Assembly (NCBI RefSeq): GCF_003577475.1
Contig: NZ_QPEP01000005.1
Coordinates: 1 to 64,000 of the forward strand
Reading direction: 5' to 3'
Source: Salinibius halmophilus
Lineage (GTDB): Bacteria > Pseudomonadota > Gammaproteobacteria > Pseudomonadales > Natronospirillaceae
Length of the DNA: 64,000 nucleotides
Numbering within the stretch: position 1 is the stretch's first letter; every line of letters starts with the position of its first letter. Made by a program: the position numbers and the translations under genes. Of the stretch, positions 54,239-62,872 are shown one piece after another. The notes under the pieces were generated by a model, which was not told the DNA's origin, ran no database searches, and worked only from the letters and a program-made list of their open reading frames with translations.

Positions 54239-54370
54239 CTATGCCAGCCGAACCAACTACCGAACGAATGAGTCTTAGCTTACAGTGTTGTGGGCCGTTT
54301 TTCTTGCCATCGAAAGAACCCTAGCGTTCACAATGCTATTATGAACTTTGTTTACTCTTGAGATGTAGTC

Positions 54371-55441
54371 GTGCGCAATAATCAGGTAAAGCGAATCAGC
54401 GTTAGTGAGCGGATATTCCTTAACTATATGGCATTTTTTGCCATCATTTCGTTGGTCACGGTTCCAATTAATTTGCTCTATCAGCTCCCGTTTCATCTCA
54501 ATTACAAGTGGATTGCCATTGCGCTACTATGCGCCATTGCTGGCAGTTTGGCGTATCGGGGAGTGCATACAAAACGGGTGCATTTAGTAACCGTTACTGC
54601 AATGACCTTTGTGGTGATTCCCGGAGCGTGGTTTAGTAGTGCAGGCTTGCAGTCGCCAAGTGTTATTTATTCGGTTGCGGTAATGCTGTTGATTAACTTC
54701 ACCCTTACGGGTTGGTTGAGATGGTTTTTCAATGGCGCGCTAACGGTCGTTACTGCGTTGCTGATCGCAGCGACTTTTATTATCCCTAATTCCTTTACTC
54801 GTTTGAGTGTGGAGCAGCAATTCTTTGATTGGGTAACGCATGTCTCCATTATGCTAACGTTTATGGCGCTACAACTCATCACTTTTGCCAAGGCTTATGA
54901 AAAGGCACAGCATCGAAATCAGCAGCAAACAGAGAAACTAGCTCAGCTTGCGCATACCGACCCGCTAACCGGGGTGAATAATCGCTTAAACCTAATGAGT
55001 GATATCATGCAAGCTAAAAACTCTGGCGAAGCGTTCGCGCTAATCATTATGGATGTCGACCATTTTAAGGCCTTCAATGACAGCTATGGACACCTGGAAG
55101 GTGATCAATGTTTGAAGACAGTGGCGAGCATACTTATGTCTGCTGTTAAGCGCAGTGGTGACCGTGTTTATCGCTTCGGCGGAGAGGAGTTTATCGCGCT
55201 TTTAACGCGCACTCAGTCCACGGATGCCGAGGAGTTTGCCGAGCATGTGCGCCTGCAGATAGAACAAGCTGCCATTCCCCATTCTAAATCATCTGTTGCC
55301 GATGTTGTCACCGCGAGTTTTGGCGTAGCAAGCTGCACGCCAGCATCAAAGCATTCACCAGAGGCGCTCATTGAGTTGGCAGACAAAGCACTGTATGCGG
55401 CCAAAGCGAAAGGTCGTAACCGAATACACCGTGCTGGTTAA
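54371..55441 (+). CDS. Membrane diguanylate cyclase (GGDEF)
   Basis: 356 residues, GTG start at 54371. Five or six hydrophobic helices (about residues 18-180, for example WIAIALLCAIAGSLAYRG) form a membrane sensor. A short coiled linker follows, then a GGDEF domain: LTGVNNRLNLMSD near 198, metal-binding IIMDVDHFKAFNDSYGH near 222, and the active-site loop RFGGEEFIAL near 267. It makes cyclic di-GMP at the inner membrane. GGEEF is an active variant. The signal sensed is unknown. Confidence 0.92.
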   Translation: MRNNQVKRISVSERIFLNYMAFFAIISLVTVPINLLYQLPFHLNYKWIAIALLCAIAGSLAYRGVHTKRVHLVTVTAMTFVVIPGAWFSSAGLQSPSVIYSVAVMLLINFTLTGWLRWFFNGALTVVTALLIAATFIIPNSFTRLSVEQQFFDWVTHVSIMLTFMALQLITFAKAYEKAQHRNQQQTEKLAQLAHTDPLTGVNNRLNLMSDIMQAKNSGEAFALIIMDVDHFKAFNDSYGHLEGDQCLKTVASILMSAVKRSGDRVYRFGGEEFIALLTRTQSTDAEEFAEHVRLQIEQAAIPHSKSSVADVVTASFGVASCTPASKHSPEALIELADKALYAAKAKGRNRIHRAG

Positions 55442-55579
55442 GCGCTTGTTCAAATAAAATCCTATCTGTATGTTCATGTTGTACGGTCTAGTTTACATGT
55501 AGAGTTGCGCGCGTTTGCCTAAAGTTAAGGCAAAAAATCGGCGTAAAGCCTGTCATAAGTATCGAAAGAGGTACCTACC

Positions 55580-56584
55580 GTGGACTTACTCGCAAGTGTA
55601 TTCGACTTGATTATTACGGGCTTACAAAAGCCGACGCTGGGCTTTTTGTTGGGTGGTATGTTGATCGCTGCCTTGGGCAGCCGATTAACCATTCCAGATC
55701 AAGTGTATAAGTTCATAGTATTTGTACTGTTGATGAAAGTCGGTTTGAGTGGTGGCATGGAAATCCGTAACGCCAACCTCGCCGACCTACTATTGCCTGC
55801 TGTATTCGCTGTACTGATTGGGGTGATTATTGTCTTACTTGGCCAACTAGTGCTCACCCGCTTGCCAGGCATAAAGCCAGCTGATGCGCTGGCGACAGCA
55901 GGGTTGTTTGGTGCGGTGTCGGCATCAACCTTTGCAGCGGCCATGTTACACCTAGACGACGTTGGTATGGAGTATGAAGCCTGGGTATCGGCGCTGTATC
56001 CGTTTATGGATATTCCAGCGTTGATTCTGGCGATTGTATTGGCGCGCATGGCCAATAAAAAAGATCCATCCAAGCGTAATCAAAAATCGGTAACGGTTGG
56101 CTATGTGATCAAGGACAGCTTGCAAGGTTCTGCTTTGTCAGCGTTATTACTTGGTTTGGTTTTGGGTTTGCTGACTCGGCCGGAATCGGTCTACGATAGT
56201 TTTTATGAGCCAATGTTCCGTGGGTTGCTATCGATTATGATGCTGATTATGGGGATTGAGGCCTGGCAGCGATTAGCTGAGTTGCGCCGCGTTGCTCATT
56301 GGTATGCTATATATGCAGTGCTAGCACCTATTGTGCATGGTTTAATTGCCTTTGGTTTTGGCTATGTGGCTCATCAGGTAACGGGCTTTAGCCCTGGTGG
56401 TGTGGTGTTATTATCAATTCTGGCAGCTTCTAGCTCGGATATCTCTGGCCCGCCAACGTTGCGTGCAGGCATTCCTTCGGCTAATCCATCGGCCTTTATT
56501 GGTGCCTCAACCAGTATTGGTACACCAATTTGTATTGCAATCGCGATACCATTGTTCACTCAACTAGCCATCGCTGTGTTTTAA
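55580..56584 (+). CDS. sbtA: SbtA-like sodium-dependent bicarbonate permease
   Basis: 334 residues, GTG start at 55580 after AAAGAGGT. About ten membrane helices fill the protein; it begins MDLLASVFDLIITGLQKPTL. The later segment ILAASSSDISGPPTLRAGIP near residue 288 and FIGASTSIGTPICIAIAIP near 314 are characteristic of SbtA/DUF897. Known cyanobacterial members import HCO3- with Na+. The gene is followed 19 bp later by an SbtB-like PII protein, as in cyanobacteria. The substrate in this bacterium is inferred. Confidence 0.88.
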   Translation: MDLLASVFDLIITGLQKPTLGFLLGGMLIAALGSRLTIPDQVYKFIVFVLLMKVGLSGGMEIRNANLADLLLPAVFAVLIGVIIVLLGQLVLTRLPGIKPADALATAGLFGAVSASTFAAAMLHLDDVGMEYEAWVSALYPFMDIPALILAIVLARMANKKDPSKRNQKSVTVGYVIKDSLQGSALSALLLGLVLGLLTRPESVYDSFYEPMFRGLLSIMMLIMGIEAWQRLAELRRVAHWYAIYAVLAPIVHGLIAFGFGYVAHQVTGFSPGGVVLLSILAASSSDISGPPTLRAGIPSANPSAFIGASTSIGTPICIAIAIPLFTQLAIAVF

Positions 56585-56602
56585 ACACTAGGGAGCCTTG
56601 CA

Positions 56603-56917
56603 ATGAAGCATTCAGCCAAACTTGTTTCGATTGTTACTGAAAAAGTTTTCGAAGTTGAAATTATTCGGCTGTTAGAAAAAGCTGGGGTGAAGGGGTATAC
56701 CATCTTTGAAGGTGGTGGCAGCGGCTCTTTCCATCATCATCACGATAATATTTCGCCTATGATTGATGGGTTTCGCATTGTGAAAATCGAAACCATTATG
56801 TCTGATGCAACGCTAGCTGAACAGATTGCCATGAGCTTGGTAGAGGAGTTTTTCTCTGAAAAGCCTGGCGTGGTCAGTCTTAGTGACGTGGAAGTATTTC
56901 GTAATCAAAAATTCTAA
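56603..56917 (+). CDS. sbtB: SbtB-like PII signalling protein
   Basis: 104 residues with a PII-like ferredoxin fold: KLVSIVTEKVFEVEIIRLLE at the start, a T-loop-like stretch, then FRIVKIETIMSDATLAEQIA. The loop region reads GGGSGSFHHHHDNISPM (about residues 38-54), unusually His-rich. The C-terminal redox-type extension of some cyanobacterial SbtB proteins is absent. It should form a trimer that binds adenine nucleotides and controls the permease encoded just upstream. Confidence 0.85.
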   Translation: MKHSAKLVSIVTEKVFEVEIIRLLEKAGVKGYTIFEGGGSGSFHHHHDNISPMIDGFRIVKIETIMSDATLAEQIAMSLVEEFFSEKPGVVSLSDVEVFRNQKF

Positions 56918-56951
56918 ATGGAAATAAAAAATATTAAAAAATTGTAAAATA

Positions 56952-57842
56952 TTAATTAAAGTTTCCATTTATTATGGTGTCTAGCCACGGCAGATAGTAG
57001 TGCACGTTGGCATAGGCACCGGGTTTTTCACCACAGCCTTCGCCCCAGCTCACCACACCGAATAGCACATTGTTGTGCAATAGTGGACCACCACTATCGC
57101 CTTGACATGAATCTACTCCAAGTTGCGGGTTGTCTGGGTTAGGTGAGCCTGCACAGAGCATTTTGTTGGCTTGATAGCCATCAAGTTGGCGAGTGCAGGG
57201 CTGGTCGTCAAGGGCCTGAACTGTTAAGCGGCGCAAGCGTTTGCTTGGTATGAATAGGCCTTCATCTGAATCGGCGCGATAGTTAACAATATTGCCATGG
57301 CCATACACTTGTACGGTATGCTTGTTGGTGACTAACGATCGCCATGTGGACGCTGATTTGGGCAATGCTAGTTTTTCCGGCAAAACTGGTGCATTGGGCA
57401 AATGGATCAGTGCAATGTCGTCTTCTTGATATTTTGAGTAGTCTGGGTGAATAAAAAGATTGTCGTCTAATAGCGGTATTACGTTAAACAACAATTCTGG
57501 CTTGGCGTGCACTAGGTGCTCGCTAAACTGAAAGTGCTTAAGGCTTGGTTGATAAAGTTTGGCAGCCACACAATCGCCGCCCTTGTCACAGTACTCGTAT
57601 TGCAGCCATTGACTATGATCGCCAAAAGAAACGCCTAGCACATCACCTGGTTGCCAATCATCAAAACAATGGGCGGCGGTAAGCAACCACTGTTGGCCGA
57701 TATGGGCCGCACCACAAAACGGGTTCCAATGATTGTTATGTTCATCCAAGGTGTATAGGGCAGTGAACGCCGGATGAGCGTTCACTGTTGTCGCCATTAT
57801 ACCTAGGGCGCTAGCAAGAAATATGGATAAAAAAGATTTCAT
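56952..57842 (-). CDS. Secreted trypsin-like serine protease
   Basis: 296 residues from the ATG at 57842, which follows GGTGG and yields the signal peptide MKSFLSIFLASALGIMATTV; the 57890 start would hide it. Full S1A signature: WLLTAAHCFDD (His), DDIALIHLPN (Asp), DSCQGDSGGPLL (Ser), plus SWGEGC. Several Cys can form disulfides. It acts outside the cytoplasm. The gene is the last of the leftward operon after the acyl carrier protein (54-bp gap), though a functional link to that operon is uncertain. Confidence 0.88.
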   Translation of the reverse strand: MKSFLSIFLASALGIMATTVNAHPAFTALYTLDEHNNHWNPFCGAAHIGQQWLLTAAHCFDDWQPGDVLGVSFGDHSQWLQYEYCDKGGDCVAAKLYQPSLKHFQFSEHLVHAKPELLFNVIPLLDDNLFIHPDYSKYQEDDIALIHLPNAPVLPEKLALPKSASTWRSLVTNKHTVQVYGHGNIVNYRADSDEGLFIPSKRLRRLTVQALDDQPCTRQLDGYQANKMLCAGSPNPDNPQLGVDSCQGDSGGPLLHNNVLFGVVSWGEGCGEKPGAYANVHYYLPWLDTIINGNFN

Positions 57843-57896
57843 GACGTTCCACCAAATAATGCGAGTGTAAGCAGTTTGGCTGAACGCCAATAGAAC

Positions 57897-58157
57897 CTAT
57901 GGTTGTTTTTGCAACTGATGATCTACTAGATGCTCTACAAGTAGCTCGCATAAGCCACCGAGCGTGCTGATGCCAGTAAGGCTTGCTAGTGGTAGCTGCA
58001 CTTGGAAGTGCTTTTGAGTCACTAGCCCTAGGCTTACAACACCCAGCGAGTCGATGCCAAGGTCGGTATACAAATTGGTCTGTGGGCCCACTTCGTCTTG
58101 TTCCATGCCAAGGTGGTCGCAAACCAGCTGTTGAAATTCATCCCATTTCGCATTCAT
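57897..58157 (-). CDS. Acyl carrier protein
   Basis: 86 residues. The phosphopantetheine attachment site is Ser37 in TDLGIDSLGVVSLGL, with acidic helix II following. The start overlaps the end of the ligase gene by 20 bp. It carries an activated acyl or aminoacyl group as a thioester, probably loaded by one of the two neighbouring AMP-forming ligases. It is a dedicated pathway carrier rather than the fatty-acid AcpP, judging by context. Confidence 0.85.
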   Translation of the reverse strand: MNAKWDEFQQLVCDHLGMEQDEVGPQTNLYTDLGIDSLGVVSLGLVTQKHFQVQLPLASLTGISTLGGLCELLVEHLVDHQLQKQP

Positions 58158-59673
58158 TGTCAGCTCCTTCGGTTAATTCTGCTAAAGCGAGTATTTTTAG
58201 CGCGTTGTAATCTAGCTTGCCCACACCTGGGTTTTTCGGTAACTCAGCAATGCTGCGGATTTGGTCGGGGACTAAGTAGGGTGCTAAGTGTTGGCGGCAG
58301 GCGCGCATAATGTCGCGGTGTTTGGCATCACCAACAATAAATAACCAAAGCATTTCACCATACAGCTCATGTGGCACACCTACCGCGGCACTGGCTTCCA
58401 CGTTAGCGAGCTGGTTAACAAAGTCAGTCACTTCAATTGGCGAGATACTGCGCCCACCGCGTTTAATAATGTCCTTGCTGCGCCCTAGTAGACTAATGCT
58501 GCCATCTTCGTGGGCAATGGCGATATCGCCAGTGGCAAACCAGCCATCGTTAAAGGCTTGTGAATCGGGCTGATTTAAATAACCACTTACCACACTATTA
58601 CCACGGACATGCAACTCACCCTGCTGGCCGGGCGCTACTTCTTTGCCTTCTGAGTCTTTCACTGCAAACTCGTTGCCAATACCCGCAACGGGTTGCATTC
58701 TGTTGGTCGGCAAGCTGAATTCATCAGCAGAGTGCGCATGCCAAGTCATTAATACGGTGGACGTTTCCACTAAACCATAACCATTGCCAGCACGGTTGAG
58801 ATTAGGGAAGGGGGCGCGCATTTTTTCTAGCAAGGCATTGCGGAAAAAATCCATGCCGGTGTATACCCGCTCCACCGATGCGTAAGTTCGGCCATTCGCC
58901 GCTGCCGTTAAGCCTTCTAAGTAGGCTGGTGGGGCAGCAATGGCTTGGGCAGACTCAGCCAATGTCAAAAAACTATTCGGTGACATGTCTTCAGGAATCA
59001 CCAGGGTGACACCAGCGGCAAACATGCCCATGCAGGTCAGGATGCCCGAGGTCGATAAAGGGAAGCCAATCACCAATTGGTAGCCTTCAGCACTTGGTTG
59101 CATAAGATGATGCGCTGCTTTTAGCACGGTGGCGGCGTTGCGTTGAGTGGGGGCAACAATTTTTGGCCGCCCGGTTGTACCTGAGCTCATTGCCATTAAT
59201 GCAATTGCATCTGGCTGGGCAGTAAACGTCACAGCTGAGTCTTCTATGTCAGCGCTTGGCAATGAGCTAAGGCTTGCAACCGGCGTGTTAATCCCACCAT
59301 TGAGTAGGGCTTGTTTGATGGCTGGCAGCAGATGGTCTCCAGCAATTACAAAGTCGGCTTTACAAGCCTGCCAAATACCTAGTTTGGCAGGGGGTGGAAT
59401 TTGCTCGTGCAGTGGTATGGCACAGGCGCCAAGGCGTTGCAGCGCCATGTAAAGAAAAAAGGCTTCAGGCGAGCTTGGCAAGCTATAGCCTAACCTGTCA
59501 CCTGGTTTGATGCCCCATGCCGCAAGCTGGACACACAATAAATCAACGCGCTGCTTACACTCTGCGTATGTGACTGTGTTGCCTTGATAAATAAAGGCTG
59601 CGCGGGAGAGGTCATCAGGAAACAGTGAATCTTGGTAAATACTGTTGAAGTCGTATAAGTCCTTAAACTTCAT
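58138..59673 (-). CDS. AMP-forming acyl-CoA synthetase/ligase A
   Basis: 511 residues, ANL superfamily. Core motifs are the P-loop-like LMAMSSGTTGRPKI (near residue 175), GYGLVETST (near 300), the ATP-binding WFATGDIA (near 385) and the C-terminal GKLDYNAL with the catalytic Lys (near 490). It activates a carboxylate as acyl-AMP and transfers it to CoA or a carrier protein. The start overlaps the second ligase gene and the end overlaps the ACP gene, so ACP may be the acceptor. The substrate is unknown. Confidence 0.9.
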   Translation of the reverse strand: MKFKDLYDFNSIYQDSLFPDDLSRAAFIYQGNTVTYAECKQRVDLLCVQLAAWGIKPGDRLGYSLPSSPEAFFLYMALQRLGACAIPLHEQIPPPAKLGIWQACKADFVIAGDHLLPAIKQALLNGGINTPVASLSSLPSADIEDSAVTFTAQPDAIALMAMSSGTTGRPKIVAPTQRNAATVLKAAHHLMQPSAEGYQLVIGFPLSTSGILTCMGMFAAGVTLVIPEDMSPNSFLTLAESAQAIAAPPAYLEGLTAAANGRTYASVERVYTGMDFFRNALLEKMRAPFPNLNRAGNGYGLVETSTVLMTWHAHSADEFSLPTNRMQPVAGIGNEFAVKDSEGKEVAPGQQGELHVRGNSVVSGYLNQPDSQAFNDGWFATGDIAIAHEDGSISLLGRSKDIIKRGGRSISPIEVTDFVNQLANVEASAAVGVPHELYGEMLWLFIVGDAKHRDIMRACRQHLAPYLVPDQIRSIAELPKNPGVGKLDYNALKILALAELTEGADNECEMG

Positions 59674-61156
59674 CGGTTTCTAATCCTTTTACTTGTTGTA
59701 GGTGTCGTTTGCCTTTTTGCTCGGGCAGTTGGTCGACGAATATTATTTTGTCGGGCACTTTGTAGGCGGCAATTCTGCCTAAACAGTACTGTAAAATATT
59801 GCCACGCGTTAACAATCTGCCTGGTGTTACCACTAGGTAAGCGATGACCTGTTCGCCAAATACTTCGTGGGCTTGGCTGACAACACAGGCGTCTTGAATG
59901 CCAGCATGTTGCACCAAAAAGGCCTCAACTTCTTCTGGGTGAATGAGGTTGGCTCCGCGTTTGATGGCGCGCTTTTGCCGGCCAATAAACTGGATTGCTT
60001 GGTCGTCGATTCGTTTTACTAGATCGCCGGTGGCAAACCAACGCTGGCCAAGCTCATCTATTCGAATGTTCTGTGCGCTAAGCTCTGGATTGCCATGATA
60101 CTCGAGTAGCACGGCATCTGTGTGGACCCAAAGCTCGCCCTCTTGGCAGTCTTGTTGCTGATCATCGAGTACAGCCACCCCACTGAATGGCAACGGTTCA
60201 AAAATGCTTGGGTTGGCAAACTTTGTGGTTCGCGAATCCCAAGCTACCATGGTGCCGGTTTCGCTAGAGCCGATGATGTTTACTACTGGAATATTCAGTG
60301 ATTGGCTAAAGGTCTCTGCTAATGTTTGATCAAGTACTTCACCGGCAAAGTAGGCCAGTCTCAGGCTTGAGATATCATATTCTGCAAAGTTGGGCAGCGA
60401 CAGCAATAGCCGAGCAACAGTAGGGGTAAGCTGAACTATGCTGACCTTTTGCTCACTGATGGTGCTTAAAAACGCTTCTGGGTCGAGCTCTGCTTGATAA
60501 ATAACCGATGCGCCAGCCAGGATGGCTTGCATGCCCATACCAAAACCACCTTGATGATAGAGTGGCATGCCCAGCAGCATGCAATCATCGGGTGTAAGCG
60601 AGAGAAACTTGGCCATATCTTGTTGGGACTTTAGAAACCCAGCTTGTGGCACGCTGATAATTTTTGCATTGCCGGTAGTACCCGACGTGCAGGCTAGCAT
60701 TAAACAACTATTCGCAACTGGGGTTAATTGGCCTGGTTGTCGCAATGCTTCGATTGATTGAATTGAATCATAGCGCGGCGTGTCGACGGTAAACACTGGT
60801 ATAGTCATCGCCGCAAGGCTGGCGTCGTGCACCGCAGAGCGATATTGATTGCATATAATGCACAGTTTGGCATTGGTTTGGCGTAAATAATTGGCTACTT
60901 CCCATTTTCCGGCTTGAGGGTCAATGGGCATGGGTAAGGCACCAATCGCGTTGATGGCCAAATAGGCTTGATACCAAAAAATGCTGTTGGGTAGTACAAG
61001 CGCCACTACATCTCCACAAGTAATCCCCTGTTTCTGAAGGCCAATGGCCAGTTCAGTCGCAGCCTGGCATATGCTTGCACGGTCGCTGGATTCGTCGTTT
61101 ACCCGCAACATCGTGGTGTTGGGTTGGCAACAAAGCGCTTGAAAATAGTGTTGCAT
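59663..61156 (-). CDS. AMP-forming acyl-CoA synthetase/ligase B
   Basis: 497 residues, ANL superfamily. Motifs: MLACTSGTTGNAKI (near residue 156), IIGSSETGTMVAWD (near 292), QRWFATGDLVKRID (near 373), FIGRQKRAIKRGANLIHPEE and the C-terminal PEQKGKRHLQQ with the catalytic Lys (near 485). It is related to ligase A but clearly diverged, so the two probably act on different acids or steps. It starts 2 bp after the hydrolase stop; the genes are translationally linked. Confidence 0.9.
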   Translation of the reverse strand: MQHYFQALCCQPNTTMLRVNDESSDRASICQAATELAIGLQKQGITCGDVVALVLPNSIFWYQAYLAINAIGALPMPIDPQAGKWEVANYLRQTNAKLCIICNQYRSAVHDASLAAMTIPVFTVDTPRYDSIQSIEALRQPGQLTPVANSCLMLACTSGTTGNAKIISVPQAGFLKSQQDMAKFLSLTPDDCMLLGMPLYHQGGFGMGMQAILAGASVIYQAELDPEAFLSTISEQKVSIVQLTPTVARLLLSLPNFAEYDISSLRLAYFAGEVLDQTLAETFSQSLNIPVVNIIGSSETGTMVAWDSRTTKFANPSIFEPLPFSGVAVLDDQQQDCQEGELWVHTDAVLLEYHGNPELSAQNIRIDELGQRWFATGDLVKRIDDQAIQFIGRQKRAIKRGANLIHPEEVEAFLVQHAGIQDACVVSQAHEVFGEQVIAYLVVTPGRLLTRGNILQYCLGRIAAYKVPDKIIFVDQLPEQKGKRHLQQVKGLETDEV

Positions 61157-61157
61157 G

Positions 61158-62267
61158 CTAGCTTACCTGCTCAATAATCCAATCAGCCATCACTTCTTTA
61201 CACCAATGCATTTGCTCGCCTACTGGCATAGCATGAGTTGCACCGTCCAAGGCTGAAATTACTGGCGCATCGGTAACCGTTATCTGTTGGCGCTGCCCTT
61301 TGGCTTTTTGATAAAACGCCTCCAAGGCCATTTCTTCGGTCATCCAATTGTCATGCTGACTATGAATCATTAAAAAATTGGCATCGGTAGTGGCGTTATC
61401 TGGTAGACCCATAGATTCGATGAAGGCATGCTTGTCTTGCCCACCACTAACAAGTTCGAACCAGTGGCCGCTGGTCATCCACTGTGGGATGTTGGCTTGA
61501 TCAACTTCGCTAATCAGCAATGGAAATAAGGTTGCACAGTAAGTAATACGGCTATCCGCTGTGGCGGCCATAAAAGCAATGCCACCACCCATGCAAAGGC
61601 CTGCCGTACCAATTTTATTCGCCTCAATGTCGCTGCGATTGGCGACATAGTCGACTGCCGCTTTTACGGCGGTATCCACCTGTTCACGTGTGCAGGGTAT
61701 CTGTGACTGATAAATCGATGTGCCGCAACCTGGCAGGTCGGGCACTAGCACTGCAATCCCTCTTGCTAACATAGGCTCTACCAGCATCTGCATCTCCTCT
61801 TTGCAGCTGCCAAGCCCTGCAAATAATATGGTGCACGCATAAGGGCTGCTATGTTTTGGCAAGTGCAGTAGGGCACTGATCTGTTGCTGATCATTTAATG
61901 GCAGCGATATGTGTTCAACGTGATGCAGCAAGCTAGCTTGATAGTGCTCAGCAAAGGCCTGGTAGTGCTGGCGTTTCGTCGCTTGGTTGTGGTAATTGAT
62001 TAGGAACATTGCATGCATGCAATGAGTAACCAATGCATGGAAGCGACTTGAACCAAGTTTAGAAGGGCTTTGTTTTGCCAGGGTTAAATACCGTTGTGCT
62101 TTGGCTTGCCAAAAATCTTGCCAATGTGTTTCTAGGTCAGTTGCCCGCAAGATTTTAGCCGCCTCAATGTGTTGCAGCGCCGCTTCAATATCAACTGGAT
62201 TGGTACCAAATAGCGTTAAGCGGGTTGTTACAGGTGCCAGTATGTCGCGCAGCCCCCAATGACTCAT
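61158..62267 (-). CDS. Alpha/beta hydrolase, dienelactone-hydrolase-like nucleophile
   Basis: 369 residues. An N-terminal helical region (about 1-120) precedes an alpha/beta hydrolase domain: ILFAGLGSCKEEMQ (oxyanion, near 147), nucleophile elbow GTAGLCMGGGIAF (near 218) with Cys in the nucleophile position, as in dienelactone hydrolases, IHSQHDNWMTEE (Asp) and DGATHAMPVGEQ (His). The overall shape is like FrsA/DUF1100-type enzymes. It may hydrolyse or transfer an acyl product of the operon. It overlaps the cupin gene by 4 bp. Confidence 0.8.
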   Translation of the reverse strand: MSHWGLRDILAPVTTRLTLFGTNPVDIEAALQHIEAAKILRATDLETHWQDFWQAKAQRYLTLAKQSPSKLGSSRFHALVTHCMHAMFLINYHNQATKRQHYQAFAEHYQASLLHHVEHISLPLNDQQQISALLHLPKHSSPYACTILFAGLGSCKEEMQMLVEPMLARGIAVLVPDLPGCGTSIYQSQIPCTREQVDTAVKAAVDYVANRSDIEANKIGTAGLCMGGGIAFMAATADSRITYCATLFPLLISEVDQANIPQWMTSGHWFELVSGGQDKHAFIESMGLPDNATTDANFLMIHSQHDNWMTEEMALEAFYQKAKGQRQQITVTDAPVISALDGATHAMPVGEQMHWCKEVMADWIIEQVS

Positions 62268-62572
62268 TGCCCACCTCCTGCTAGCTCAATGCCAAGTACT
62301 CTGGCGGTATGTTGGGTGGGGTTGTGCATTGTGTGCTGACGGTTTGCTGGCACATAAATTGTTTCATGCTGATTGACGCTATGTTTGGCTTGCTCAATCC
62401 AGACATCAATCGTACCAGTGAGCACAACAAATAAGTGCGCACTGTTATGCTGATGGGGTGGAAGTGGGCCGCGCCCGCCTGGCGCAATAAGGGCTAAATC
62501 GCCGCGTTTTAAGTCCTCTACCTGCTTAAATAACGGCTGAAATGAAAATCCTGGGTGGGTCGAGTTCGACAT
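62264..62572 (-). CDS. Small cupin protein
   Basis: 102 residues forming one cupin barrel. The metal-binding motif 1 reads PLPPHQHNSAHLFVVLTGTI (His, His, and His in HLF), and motif 2 includes YVPANRQHTMHNP. It is the first gene of the six-gene operon. It could be a small enzyme, an isomerase, or a sensor of the pathway compound; nothing in the sequence decides. Confidence 0.82.
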   Translation of the reverse strand: MSNSTHPGFSFQPLFKQVEDLKRGDLALIAPGGRGPLPPHQHNSAHLFVVLTGTIDVWIEQAKHSVNQHETIYVPANRQHTMHNPTQHTARVLGIELAGGGQ

Positions 62573-62872
62573 GTTGCTTCCTTTTAATTGCTACACATAT
62601 CCTTAGTGGCAGGGCTTAGCGTACTGGCTTTTTTTGTTGCTGGCTACGCCTAGCACCGCATTGAATGGTGTTAATTAATAGGTATATCTTAAATGTATGG
62701 TGAGCATAATGCCTGTGAATAAAGGCCGCTAGCGCAAGGTTTGCGGTACTTGTGCATGGTTCAGTGGCGCACCTTGGCGCAATTCAGTGTTCAGCTAATG
62801 CGGCAAAACCAGCTATAATGCGCTCCAGTTGAGCAGAGCATGTTCTAATGAGTTGGGCCAGGAGAGGTTTAT
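62573..62872. promoter_or_regulatory. Divergent promoter region between the cupin operon and acnB
   Basis: 300 bp with no gene visible. TATAAT at 62814-62819 is a good -10 box for acnB with a weak -35; AGGAGAGG at 62860-62867 is the acnB ribosome site. AT-rich sequence near 62670-62700 may hold the cupin operon promoter. Confidence 0.5.
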
